Source: Stictocephala bisonia (taxonomy: Eukaryota; Arthropoda; Insecta; Hemiptera; Membracidae). From it: a DNA stretch of 64,000 nucleotides. This document shows, piece after piece, positions 1-10,557 of this stretch; position 1 is the stretch's first letter, and every line of letters begins with the position of its first letter. A model generated the notes under the pieces. It saw only the letters and a program-made list of their open reading frames with translations, made no database searches and had not been told where the DNA came from. A program made the translations under genes and the position numbers. The stretch spans positions 248,001-312,000 of the forward strand of contig JAQJVL010000603.1 of the NCBI GenBank assembly GCA_035578905.1. Direction: 5' to 3'.

Positions 1-2
1 TT

Positions 3-1442
3 AAACATGATTTAGTAAAAACAAAGCCCCCTTATGATATCAATAGGAGAATGGTAAGAACATTCTTATCATTAGGTAAAGGGCATAGGGGCCTACAGAC
101 ATTTTGTATAGGTCTCAACATGCCTTGTATAAGTCACTCTTCATACGATAAGCAGATAAACACAATTGTTGACATTGCGAAGCAGTATTCAAAGAGCTCG
201 TTGCAGAATGCACGAGTTGAAGTTGAAAAGGCATATAGTGAAATTAATAATACTGTTGAAATGCAAAAGCCTCTGGACATTACCGTAAGCTATGACGGGT
301 CTTGGCAAAAAAGAGGCTTTACGTCAAAGTATGGCGTAGGCTGCGTTATTGAAGTCATAACCGGCCTAGTAATAGACTTTGAAGTTATTTCAAGATATTG
401 CCGTGTCTGCCAAACAAAAATGATTGAACTTGGGGAAAATTCAATTGAGTTTGAGGAATGGCTCTTAGATCACTGGCTTACTTGCCAAGCAGATTTCGAT
501 GGATCGTCCCCAGCCATGGAAGCTGAGGCTGCAGAGCGCCTTTGGAAGCGGTCAGTGGACATAGGATTCCGCTACAATAGTGTTGTTTCCGATGGTGACT
601 CAAAGACTTATGACCATCTAACTTCCCTGGAAATGTATGAAGGCGTGGTTATTGAAAAGCAAGAGTGCGTCAACCACATAGCAAAACGATTGGGGACTGG
701 TTTGCGTAACTTGGTGAAAGACTGCGCAAAAAAGAAAATCACTCTTGGTGGAAAGGCACCTGGCAGTCTGAAGGGTACTACATAGGTAAACTGACCCAAT
801 ACTATAGAAATGCTGTGACTAGCAACCTAGAAGACCCCAAGAAAATGAAAACAGCAATTTTCGCTACAATCGATCATTGTCGATCAACAGATACTGAGCC
901 ACGACATGAAAAATGCCCTACCGGAGACCAAAGTTGGTGTTTCTACCAAAGAGACATTGCAAAAAATGTCCCACCAAGAAAACACAAGGATTGCATAAAA
1001 ACACCAATCAATGAAACAGTTTACAAACATATTTTGCCCCTATATCAACGTTTGTCAAGTGATGAGTTATTGGAACGTTGCTCCTCCGGTAAGACTCAAA
1101 ATGCAAATGAGTCTCTGCATGCGGGTATATGGAGTAAGTGCCCTAAGATTATTTTTACTGGTAAAAAAAAAGGTTGAGGCTTTAGTAGCTGAGGGTGTGT
1201 GCTTGTATAATGAGGGACATTTCATAACAATGATGAATCTCTTTGCAATGAGTGGAGTTTCACCTGGTGGGAACACGGTTTCTCTCGCCCGGAAGAAGGA
1301 CGTTCATCGGCTAAAGTTGAGGAAACAAAGGGACACTGATAAATACAAGAAATACAGAAAGCTATTGAAAAGTGCCCAGATGGCAGAGGAAGAGAAGAAA
1401 AAAGAAAAAGAGGGTGTATCATATGGAGCAGGTGACTTTTAG
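3..1442 (+). pseudogene. Mutator-like transposase fragment, frameshifted, cut by window start
   Basis: The reading frame is open from base 3 with no stop upstream, so the gene begins before this window. The first segment runs to 785 and holds a conserved YDGSWQKRGF block, a SDGDSKTY block (residues likely part of the catalytic core) and a VNHIAKRLGTGLRNL block, as in the insect Mutator-like (MULE) transposase domain family. The coding sense then moves to another frame near 776-782 and continues to about 1167 (CPTGDQSWCFY, NANESLHAGIW). It shifts again at a run of nine A near 1163-1172 and ends at 1442 with a Lys/Glu-rich tail. Two frame breaks in about 1.4 kb argue for a dead copy. Family membership is from motif memory; the frame breaks are read directly. 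No terminal repeats are visible because the left end is outside. Confidence 0.75.
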
Positions 1443-1985
1443 TGTGTGTGAAGTGAATCGAAAACTTTAAACGGCGTTTTCTCAAAACTATGTTTTTCAT
1501 CTTTTTGAATTGAATTGAATTCACTTTTACAGCATTTACGTAAGTTTGAATAACTTTGAAACTACTTATTATTTTTTAATGAAATTTTAACCAGATATTC
1601 TTGATAGTATTTAGAGGGTTTGTGTGTATATAGAACATTGTGCAATTATTTATTCTTATAAAATTAAATGTTTTACATTGAAAATCTGTTTTTTTCGTAA
1701 AATTTGTCATATTATTGTAAAAAAGTCTACCAACACTGTATTTGTTGAGTTACAATAGTTTCAATACACAGAAATGTTCATTGTTATGTGGGAAAGTAAA
1801 ATATATTTACTTTTTTACATTATGTTGATAAACAAAAAAGTTATTCAAAATTGAATATATTAAAAAATATTCTTCAAATTTTAAAAATTGCCCCAAAGTG
1901 ACCCAAAATATATTTGTATAACATATTTTTTTATATAAATCCTCTAATTTGGTCAATTATTAACAGAAAACCCCACAAAAGTCAT
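1443..1985. other. AT-rich spacer, no gene seen
   Basis: This stretch follows the Mutator-like fragment. It is A/T-rich, has many stops in all frames, and may be the 3' noncoding part of that element. I recognise no feature in it. Confidence 0.5.
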
Positions 1986-1989
1986 TTAA

Positions 1990-3029
1990 CCCTCCAAGTG
2001 ATATCGGCTCGGTCCGAGCCGTTAATGACCCCCTCTGAATCGATAACGGCTCGCTCCGAGCCGATCGCGAAAAGCGCCGTGAACAAATAACTAAAATCGG
2101 AAATCAGTTATATTTTATACTAAATTGTTCAGAAAGAGTTCCTCTTTATGATACTCTATGTCAAAACGTTTTTCAAATACGCGGGAAAAGTAGTATTGAT
2201 TATTTACGATCAGCTGGTTCCCGCGCTCAGTCATTCGTGTTCTGTGACAAAGCGTCGTACATCAGTGTTGTTTATTATTCCGTTTGAAGGTTATATTAGT
2301 GCGTTTAGTTGTTTTAATTAGTTTGTATGTTTGTAAATATTGTTATTATTTGTAAATATGAGTCAACTACTATAAGTATTTGAACCACTTCTGAAGACCT
2401 AAAGGAACTAAAAAGAGAAAAGCACCTGCTGTAGCGGAGTCAGATTCGGAATAAGGGATATTTATCCTCGTTATTCCATGTAAATATAGTTATAATTTGC
2501 TGCAAACAGTATTTTATTCAGTTTTTAGAAACATTTACAAGTGAAAATAAAGTTTTACAATCCTATATAAATATTATAATGGAACTTTATAATAACAAAT
2601 ACACTTTTCTGAAATTTCTGCTTTTTTATGCTAGTACAAAAACATTTTCTATATGACTTTCTTGTATACTACAACAGATAAACTGTGAGTGTTATATATT
2701 TTTGTGTTCAGAACTAAATTGTGTAACTTTTGTATACAATGGATTTTAAAAGTGTTTCCATAACAACTATAATAAATACACTCAAAAACAAAAAAATATT
2801 TTTGAGAAAAAATTTTTTCAAGGTCATCCAAAGTTTCTCAAGATAAGAAAATTTTTGGTAAGTTTTTCTTTTTCATAACCATTTAGGACATATTATTTAG
2901 AACATTTTGATATGTAATATGTCATATTACAGGTATATTTAAAAATTTTTATGAATTTTATAAAAAAACACTGCGCGATGCCTAAAACAGGCCTATCACT
3001 GAAGAGTAAAATGCGTATCACTTGGAGGG
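1990..3029 (+). mobile_element. Non-autonomous piggyBac-like element with TTAA flanks
   Basis: The element starts CCCTCCAAGTGATA at 1990 and ends with the exact inverse TATCACTTGGAGGG at 3029. TTAA lies on both sides (1986-1989 and 3030-3033), the target-site signature of piggyBac. Just inside the left end are two imperfect palindromes built on GGCTCGGTCCGAGCC and CGGCTCGCTCCGAGCCG (about 2004-2065). A start-like ATG at 2358 is followed, in another frame, by a short lysine-rich then acidic stretch ending in TAA at 2452-2454. This looks like the remains of a transposase N-terminus, so the copy probably arose by internal deletion of an autonomous element. No catalytic domain remains, so it could move only with an outside transposase. 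Confidence 0.85.
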
Positions 3030-3033
3030 TTAA

Positions 3034-3841
3034 AATAAAAAAAATAAAAAAAGTCTTAGAAGGAGGCGTATCCCCTTAAAACAAAGTTAATAGTATATAT
3101 TTCATTATTTGTTTCAAGGATGAATCTTTATACATTTTAAAATGTTTACTATTTGTCAAAAATAATTTTGAAAATTTTATGAATTAAAATAACCCCATAA
3201 TTATTTGACTAGAAACAAACATGATTTTCACAGGCTTGCTTGTCTAGAAAAACTGCCTTATTATTTTGGAAGAAAATTATATAATAAAATACGACAAAAA
3301 ATTAAGTCTATTGAAAAAGTTTATTTATTTTAAAAAGAAGTTACTAAACTGCTTGTAAGTAAAGCTTATTATAGTGTAAAAGAGTTCTTGGAAGATGTTT
3401 CGTAATATTACATTACAGTATCATACTTTAAAATTAGTAATTTGTGTCATTTATTGTAGTTTTAAGAGAACTTGAATATAACTTTGTTGTTATTATTTTT
3501 GACTATTCACCTGTTTTTTTTCAGCTTTTGCTGTATTGTAAACGTTATGTGAATAAAAAATTGACTATTGTTGTTCATAGTTGGCTTGTTGATAACTCAG
3601 AGAACTCAGCTGATACTGTTTGCTTGGGGAACTATATTCAGATTTCTCTGCAGTATATTTGAAATTTGTGAATTAATTGATAAATTAGTGGATTTTTTTT
3701 GAGACTTTTAGTAACATTTAGACATAATCTTTGAATGTCAACACAGGTTTTTATAAAATAATTTAAATTTACTAATAATAACTTAAAAAATTTTAATTGC
3801 TTAACCTAAAACTACCAATATTTACATTTAAAAACATTAAC
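3034..3841. other. AT-rich spacer, no gene seen
   Basis: The sequence is A/T-rich. The only long open frame (3444-3662) is low-complexity with no recognisable motif, and I do not call it a gene. Confidence 0.5.
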
Positions 3842-5212
3842 ATTTCCTGACTGCCGTAAATAATTAGAATACGTTGCATCATATATCTGTTACCTCCATC
3901 ATGTCTTTACCTTTTTGTCCTGTCTGCGTGAAAGCTGTTTTAGACACAGAAGAGGGGATTTGCTGTGACAACGCCTGTAAAAGATGGTTCCACAGAGAAT
4001 GCGCAAGGATGTCAAAGAGTGAATACCAGCGCATATCTGGTAATAACAAGATTAAGTGGATTTGTTCCAGAGTTGATTGCCTCGTTCCAGCGGACCAGCC
4101 TCTGGACAAACTGTCCACACAAATGACATCTGTATTAACAAAATTGGATGCACTCCTAACCAAGGTAGATAAAATAGATGATTTGGCCAAAGACATAAAC
4201 AAAATCCAAACTGAAGTTTCGTTGATGAAGGCGGGTCTCTCAGCTCTGGAGCCGAGGATAGCCACTACAGAAGACAAAGTTGTTCAACTCGATAAAGACA
4301 TTGCCACCATTAAAACAGAAGTCTTATTAAACACTAAAAAAATAAATACACTTGAGAATAAGACTAACACTTCCTTAGATGCAGCTGTGGCAGAAGTTAA
4401 TGATCGAGCCAGCAGATTAAAAAATGTTCTTCTCCACAAAGTTCCTGAGAGTGAGAAGAGCAACCCAAGCGAATTAAAGAAGACGATGGAAAGAAGCTCA
4501 CAACCATACTGGATGCTTTTCAATTCAAGTCTGATCAGGTGACCTTTTACAGATTGGGGCAAAAATCTAGCCGCAAAACTCGGCCACTAAAAGTAGTGTT
4601 TTGCTCCCAAAGTGAAGCGTCGTCACTCCTAAAGAAATTTTCACAGGAAGCATTTAAAGATGTCGATCCCACGCTGTCTGATGTCTCTATCTCCCGAGAC
4701 CGCACTCCTAATGAACGGGCCGCCATCGACTCTTTACGTCAAGAAATGAGTCGGAGAGCTGCTGCTGGCGAGCCGAATCTTACGATAAAGTACATTTATG
4801 GTGTCCCAAGAATCACAACAATTAAGCCAAAAAACTAAATAATGCGGGACATTCCAGCAGGCTTTCGGTGTATTATCAAAATATCAATGGACTTTACTGT
4901 ACCTGTGTTGAATTAATAATGTATCTTTTTTTCCACTTTCTTTCAATTATTACTTATGTTGTATCAATTGCTATTTTGTCACAATGCATGCCCCTTCTTT
5001 GTTACCCACAACCACCCCGAACAATAAATTGCAAAACAAAAGAAGTACAAAAGATCATGTACCAAGTAAGTAGGGGTGGATTGGAAAAAATTGGACTAGC
5101 ATTTACTCTATTTGTACATTCTGTTCTCTATTTTCAGCCTAAGTTTTCTTGTATACAATTTTGTTAAAAAGGCATATGCCGTTAATCATAATAAATAAAT
5201 AAATAATAAGCC
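3842..5212 (+). mobile_element. LINE (non-LTR) retrotransposon, internally deleted
   Basis: A short leader is followed by a PHD-finger ORF1 (3901-4838). About 30 bp further on lies a VYYQNINGL peptide starting near 4868, which is the usual opening of the ORF2 endonuclease in CR1/Jockey-type LINEs. The similarity stops there: no endonuclease or reverse transcriptase follows. The sequence ends in a TAATAAATAAATAAATAATAA-type simple tail near 5190-5212. The copy therefore keeps both ends but has lost almost all of ORF2. The exact 5' boundary is uncertain. Confidence 0.7.
3901..4838 (+). pseudogene. LINE ORF1: PHD zinc finger plus coiled coil, one frameshift
   Basis: I prefer the ATG at 3901 because the zinc finger begins directly after it. 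An upstream in-frame ATG at 3874 adds only nine residues. Residues 5-60 show spaced Cys/His pairs (CPVC, CCDNAC, WFHREC, WICSRVDC) typical of a PHD finger, a domain seen in ORF1 of many insect CR1/Jockey-type LINEs. Residues about 65-170 form heptad-like Leu/Ile/Val repeats, a predicted coiled coil for ORF1 multimerisation. The frame shifts near 4485-4493, and the original sense resumes in the other frame from 4494 (KLTTILDAFQFKSDQ) to the stop ending at 4838. The C-terminal part is basic, as expected for nucleic-acid binding. Confidence 0.75.
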
Positions 5213-5861
5213 ATTTTATAGCCTTGAGGATTTTTTTCCATAAATGTTGACTAGGCTAAGCTCTCAATACACTACTTTGCCCCATTTGCCTGCCTACATT
5301 GCATGTTTGTATGTAACCTATTTCGCCACCACTCGGTATGATTTTAGTTCGTGCCTCTGTATGTTATGTAGGCCTTGTTAATGCATTCTATCCTAAAAGT
5401 TTATATATTAACATGTAGCATATTCATTATTTATTATTTGCACGTTTTTCTTTAATTAAACATTTGTTTGCACATTGCCTTAGATTTAATTGTACAAAGT
5501 CACATTTTAAAATTTATTTGAACGTAGCCTATTATATTGTTTATTTAGCCTTCTTGTTTTTTTTAGTCAACTTTTAATGAGTTTGATATCTTATGTTATT
5601 AGTTACAGGCCTATGTATATATATTTTTTATGTTGCAATCTTTTCTTGACTTACTTATTTATAGACTTACTTTTAAGATCTTGATCGTTAGTTTATTAAA
5701 TAATGGCCTATGTATATATATTTGCATGTTGCAAACTTTTCTGTGACTTTGTCTATGCATGTGCGATGCCAAAACGACAACAAAATATTTTTCATTCCTA
5801 CCCAAGCCAGAGACAGGGTCAAAGTGGATCCAGAATGTGCACACTTCGATCCTTAGCTAAA
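5213..5861. other. AT-rich spacer between LINE and mariner
   Basis: No gene is seen. Two similar segments containing CTATGTATATATATTT occur near 5611 and 5708, suggesting a small local duplication. The open frame at 5659-5844 on the minus strand has no recognisable motif. Confidence 0.45.
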
Positions 5862-5863
5862 TA

Positions 5864-6168
5864 CAGGGTGTCTTAAAAGTCCCCCCCCCCTATTAACTTT
5901 CTTATGAATACAGATAAAGTGATTTACTTCTGGGAATGTTTATATGACCAACTAAGGAGTTTTTTATGCATGCAATTTTTTTACGCCACCTCTCAAAGGG
6001 GGTAGTTTGGGGGTAAGTCAAAATTTTTAAATAGGAACCCCTATCAAATGACACAACATTTTAAAGGTAATATTAAAAGAAGAAGAATGGCGGAAATTAG
6101 AGGTCTCTAACATTAGTCTATTAAATTTGGTGGCAGTTTAAAGTTGGAATTATTTCATAAAACCCCCT
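5864..6168 (+). repeat. Left terminal inverted repeat of the mariner-like element
   Basis: This arm pairs with 7557-7865 in reverse complement from the CAGGGTGTC terminus to an inner AAAACCCCC block. The C-tract near 5881-5891 matches the G-tract near 7836-7844. Confidence 0.88.
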
Positions 6169-6224
6169 AAGTAATTTTAGAACGGGAAAATGGTCAAAAT
6201 GCTGAACTCTCACCTCAATTTCAC

Positions 6225-7259
6225 TCAGATGAGATGCTCGAAATGGCTACCATGAACTTCTTGACAGTAAAAAAGCCTGGATTGAAAACCACGTCTCACA
6301 TTTTGTAAGATTTCAGGCGTTATAAGGTGGCAGGCCTCTTCGATTCTTGTCCTTAATTCATCGAGGTTTGCGGGCTTTGTGTCGTAAACTTTACTTTTGA
6401 GAAAACCCCAAAAGAAAAAATCCAGAGGTGAAAGGCCACTCTACCAAAGTGCCACGTTGACCTATCCATCTATCGGGAAACGTTTGGTCTAGGAATGTCC
6501 GGACAAGCATATTGTAATGTGGAGGAGCACCATCTTGCTGAAATACAGGCTCATAAGTACCTTGTACTACCTCATTTATTGCTGGGACAATGCCGTTCCG
6601 TAACATGTCCAAGTATTTAACACCAGTTACATTACCATCAATAAAGAATGGCCCAATAACAGAGTTTCCCAAAATTCCAGCCCATACATTTAATTTTTGT
6701 GGCTGTTGCGTATGGGCTTCAACCATCCAGTGGGGGTTACTGTTTGCCCAATAACGGCAGTTGTGCCGATTGACTGTTCATGCAAAGAGAATGATGCTTC
6801 ATTACTAAAACATATCTGTGATATTAAATTATTATTCTCTTCAATCTGCTGCAACATTTGCTCACAAAACTGAAGTCTTCGGTCAGGGTCGTCTTCATTT
6901 AATTCTTGATTTAACTGTACTTTATACGGGTGAAACTTGTGACACTTTAACACTTTATGAACAGTATCTTTTGAAATTCCAACATCAAGGGCAGTGGACC
7001 GCAGAGATTCATGTGGGTTTGCAGCATAATTTGCTAAAACTTGAATCTCTTCTGTCGCAATGGCAGGGCGCCCTGATCATGGTGCATCTTTGACACTAAA
7101 GTTTGTTGAGAATTTGTTTACTAAACGTCTAATGTATGCCCTGTCTACCGGTCTATCTGGATAGGCAGCATTAAATAAACGAACTGCTTCATGAACATTT
7201 CTCCTAGCTTCCCCATAGAACAATATCAACTCTACTTTATCTTCATTTGACCGAGCCAT
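6225..7259 (-). pseudogene. Tc1/mariner-type transposase, inactivated
   Basis: The start is ATG at 7259-7257 (MARSNEDKVELILFYGEARR), a helix-turn-helix DNA-binding N-terminus. An in-frame TGA at 7077-7079 interrupts a SGRPAIAT linker, and the same frame continues through a second HTH-like stretch to about 6700. A frameshift near 6726 leads to the LNVWAGILG and VFQQDGAPPH blocks; the latter holds the second catalytic Asp. The first catalytic block reads FSNEASF, with Asn where the family has Asp. The third (normally WPPRSPDLTPLDFF) is shortened to WPFTSGFFLL, so its acidic residue is gone. A further frameshift near 6391 precedes a C-terminal tail ending at 6225. With one stop, at least two frameshifts and two lost catalytic residues it cannot be active. 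Confidence 0.85.
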
Positions 7260-7556
7260 TTTTATTAAATACGAATAAAAAGAAATTTAACACAGTAACT
7301 GAACTGAAAGTGTTACACATACTAACTAGTAACCTAATAAGAGATAAGGAAGGAGCCACTGGTATTCCCAGGTTGCCCTACTGGACTTTGGTCAGACAAA
7401 CCAAAACCAAATAAATCCTATGTTATTTGTGGTTTTTGGTGTTTGTTGATTCTTGTAATAACTTATTTTACGATTAGGTGTCATCAGTTCTCAAAAATAA
7501 CTGGTGGGTGAATGTTTTGTCTACCTTACAACAATTTTAAATGTAACATAAGCTGC

Positions 7557-7865
7557 GGGGGTTTTATGAAATAATTCCAACTTTAAACTGCCACCAAATT
7601 TGATAGACTAATGTTAGAGACCTCTAATTTCCACCATTCTTCTTCTTTTAATATTACTTTTAAAATGATGTGTCATTTGATAGGGGTTCCTATTTAAAAA
7701 CTTTGACTTACCCCCAAACTACCTCCTTTTGAGAGGGAGTGTAAAAAATTTGCATTCATAAAAAAACTCCTTAGTTGGTCATATAAACATTCCTAGAAGT
7801 AAATCACTTTATCTGTATTCATAAGAAAGTTAATAGGGGGGGGGTGGGACTTTTAAGACACCCTG
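7557..7865 (-). repeat. Right terminal inverted repeat of the mariner-like element
   Basis: This is the reverse complement of 5864-6168, beginning at GGGGGTTTTATG and ending at GACACCCTG next to TA. Confidence 0.88.
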
Positions 7866-7939
7866 TATATTATTTAGATGTGGTGAAACAAGTAGGTTAA
7901 CCGCTACCGAAGTGTGATACTTGTGCCTATCCTATTTGA

Positions 7940-8125
7940 TTATACAGTGAGCTATTAAATTGATCATGAGCATTTATCATGTTGATCATGAAGGGCTACC
8001 CAAGTTGATTACGGGTTGCTACACAAGTTGATCACGAGTTAGCACGGGTTGTAGCTAAGTTAATAACAGGTTGCTACCTATGCTTGCACAAGGGGTTTCT
8101 AAAGTTGACTATGGTTACTACCGTT
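7940..8125. repeat. Degenerate short tandem repeat (about 30-35 bp)
   Basis: Several imperfect copies of a unit containing (A)GTTGAT(C/T)A(C/T)GGGTTGCTAC are visible. The copies are too diverged to fix a period. Confidence 0.5.
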
Positions 8126-8343
8126 ACCCAATATTTTATTGCTTATGAAAGGTGAAATATCAAAAAACAGTATTTTTAACACCCTGGTTATGAAATATAG
8201 TGTGCAACATTTAAATTTCCCAGCTTCTTTTAATCATACTTGAGTGGGAGAGAATATTCCAAAAAATCACACGTTTCTGACAAAAACTCACTTTAACAAC
8301 TTTCTGTGACGAAACTTGAAAAAAAAGAAAAATGAATGAAAAT

Positions 8344-8470
8344 AAGGCTTCTTGCGAGCTTAGTGGTTAGCACTTCTGCTACACATGCAGAGGGTCACGG
8401 GTTTAAATCCCGGGAGGTCAACTACAAATTTGCTTGGTAGGTTTGGACCCTTGTTCCATTAGCAACTTTA
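8344..8470 (+). mobile_element. tRNA-derived SINE
   Basis: The head resembles a tRNA gene: an A-box-like GAGCTTAGTGGTTAGCA is followed about 35 bp later by a B-box-like GGGTTTAAATCCC. A non-tRNA body (TTTGCTTGGTAGGTTTGG) follows. The same arrangement recurs on the minus strand at 11885-12013, so it is a dispersed element and not a single tRNA gene. The 3' end is uncertain. Confidence 0.7.
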
Positions 8471-10092
8471 GTTGATTCAGTTTAAAATGCCCTAGAGAGT
8501 TTTATTATTTTAAATTAGAATTCAGTTTAAAATAATAGATTGGACCATTATAAACTTTAAATAGACTAATAAAAAACTATTGTAAACGCAGTAAAAATGT
8601 AAAGAACCATTGTTGTATACAATTTATTTTTAAATTAAACAATGTAATTTTATATTATCTAAACTACCCTCATCACGTGTACACTTGAATTGAAGCTCTC
8701 AGTCTGAAACCTCCAGGAAAATTCACAAAAGTTTACTTTTTTCACTCATAAAAAAGATGGCGCCCGAAGTGGGATATCAAATTAAAGGCGTTCTTCTCTT
8801 TACTCCTAATATACCACCACATTTTAGAGAATTGTATGTTTATGGCCTCCACTGTCCCAAAAATAAATTCATGGTCAAACAGGCCATGTATCCTGGCGAG
8901 GCCATAGGCCGTGATCCACAAATGGATCTGTAGCAGAATGATGAGGCAAAGCCGAGCTTCCTTCACGAGCATAGTGGGTGACGGGATTGGCACGCTAGTG
9001 TTCATGGCAACCTATTCATGGAATTCCAAGCAAGTCATCTGGCAGTTATCTTTCACATTAATTATGTGTTTTTAATTAATTAAAATTAAATGCTGATGTG
9101 TATTCAGGAACATTGAGGTGTACGATTCATAATAGTAAAGAAGTCTTAACTAAGACAAAAGCAACTTAAAATTTGTTTTGAAATTGTACATACCTAACAT
9201 TGCATTGTAATTTGCTAACAAATTTAATTAGGCAGTGTTTTTTCACCCTTAACCTGTTTTATTGCTTGCTAACCTAAAGCATTTTATAGGTTGTATGGTA
9301 TCGTTGGACACCTTATAAGTTAGGTAAGTTTTTTATGTCATTTGACAATCTATAGGTTTAAGTTAATACAGTAACCGAGATAAAGGACGTTCTTTATTAT
9401 TAATTTTTGCACAAAAATCAAGAAGTTTAACTTTAAATTAGTTTTATCACAGTTTATTTTGAATTTAGCACATTTAAAGTTAATTATTCTTATTGAAAAT
9501 GTTATGTAGATTCTGAAAATGGTATAATATTAAGGTAAAGGTTGAAGGTTTCTATGAGTAAATGCAAAATAAATTTTTCGTAAAAAATAAAAATGGCCGG
9601 TAAACCAAGATGGACTACATCAGGAACATAAAAATTGCACCATTTTATTGGGTTTTGTATGTAGTTACACCAGTTAAAAACGTTCACACTAAGAGCCAAA
9701 CACCCTGTATATAAAAGCCAAATACCACTGATTAATGTTTCTCAAAAACCACTAAACCTACGAGGCTGAAATTTTATAGGATGATTGGTCTTATATTGTA
9801 GGCGTACAATAAGAAGGGATTTTGAAAAATTCTTCATAGTTCTGAAATGGCAGCCTTGTTTTGCTGCCAAAACTGCCCCGATGTATTTCTTATAGGAAAA
9901 TCACAAAAAAGTAGTATTTCTGACCTAACTTGAGGAAAATCTTCTTGAGTAAAAGTTTCAAACCTTCACAGTTCTACACATGTAACAAACGTGCATCTTA
10001 TCCATGAATTTTAGCCTAAAAACTTAAACATTTGGGGTATCGGTGGCCTAAAAACTGAAATTTTTAAAAATATAAAAATCTTTAATACTGAT
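8471..10092. other. Noncoding spacer with one dispersed repeat copy
   Basis: No gene is seen. Bases 8766-8870 hold a single copy of the repeat that is tandem at 10093-10495 (TATCAAATTAAAGG, then CTAATATACCACCA). A CACCCTGTATA at about 9702-9712 looks like one end of a mariner/MITE element, but I cannot find its partner. Confidence 0.5.
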
Positions 10093-10495
10093 GTTATTTA
10101 CTCAAGCGGGGTATCAAATTAAAGCTATTCTCTTGAATCCTAATATACCACCAGATTTCAAAGAGGGCAATTAATAAGGGGCACATGCCCCCAAAACGAA
10201 AAAAAATCAAAAAAAATAAAAGGGTAATATTAATATAAACCGCCCTACTGGGGTATCAAACTATAGGTATTCATCTACCAAAGCACATTATATCATTGTA
10301 TTTTGGAAGAGACAATGTTGAAGGGCTCTGCGCCCAAATTAAAAAAATATGCTCCAAAACCCAAAATTTGGTAATGTTAAACTAATACAACCAAGTGGGC
10401 TATCAAATGAAAGGTATTTTTCAATTAATTACTACTATACCATCAGATTTTAGAAAATACTATGTTTATGGGCTCCACTGCCCCAAAACCAAAAT
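10093..10495. repeat. Three diverged tandem copies of a ~145-bp repeat
   Basis: Copies begin near 10108, 10252 and 10397. Each has GG(G/C)TATCAAA followed by (T/A)AAGGTATT, an AT(A/T)CCA(C/T)CAGATTTT-like block and a purine-rich block ending in G(C/G)CCCAAAA. A fourth copy stands alone at 8766-8870. Identity is low enough that the repeat must be old. Confidence 0.65.
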
Positions 10496-10500
10496 TTATA

Positions 10501-10504
<4 letters not shown>

Positions 10505-10557
<53 letters not shown>
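10505..10557. repeat. TA dinucleotide microsatellite
   Basis: An uninterrupted run of (TA)n, with a single TATGTATA interruption, lies directly after the ~145-bp repeat. Confidence 0.95.

Larger units (their letters stand above)
5864..7865 (-). mobile_element. Tc1/mariner-superfamily element with long inverted repeats
   Basis: The element begins CAGGGTGTCTTAAAAGTC at 5864 and ends with the inverse at 7865. A TA dinucleotide lies on both sides (5862-5863 and 7866-7867), the classic target duplication. Inverted repeats run about 305 bp at each end, far longer than the ~30 bp of classical mariners. The transposase lies between them on the minus strand and is decayed (see 6225-7259). The full length is 2002 bp. 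The long repeats have diverged modestly, so this is an old but structurally complete copy. Confidence 0.88.

Noticed and set aside
8344..8420. Possible genuine tRNA gene
   Set aside because: A- and B-box-like sequences are present, but the arms do not make a convincing cloverleaf, and a second diverged copy shares non-tRNA flanks, so it is a SINE.
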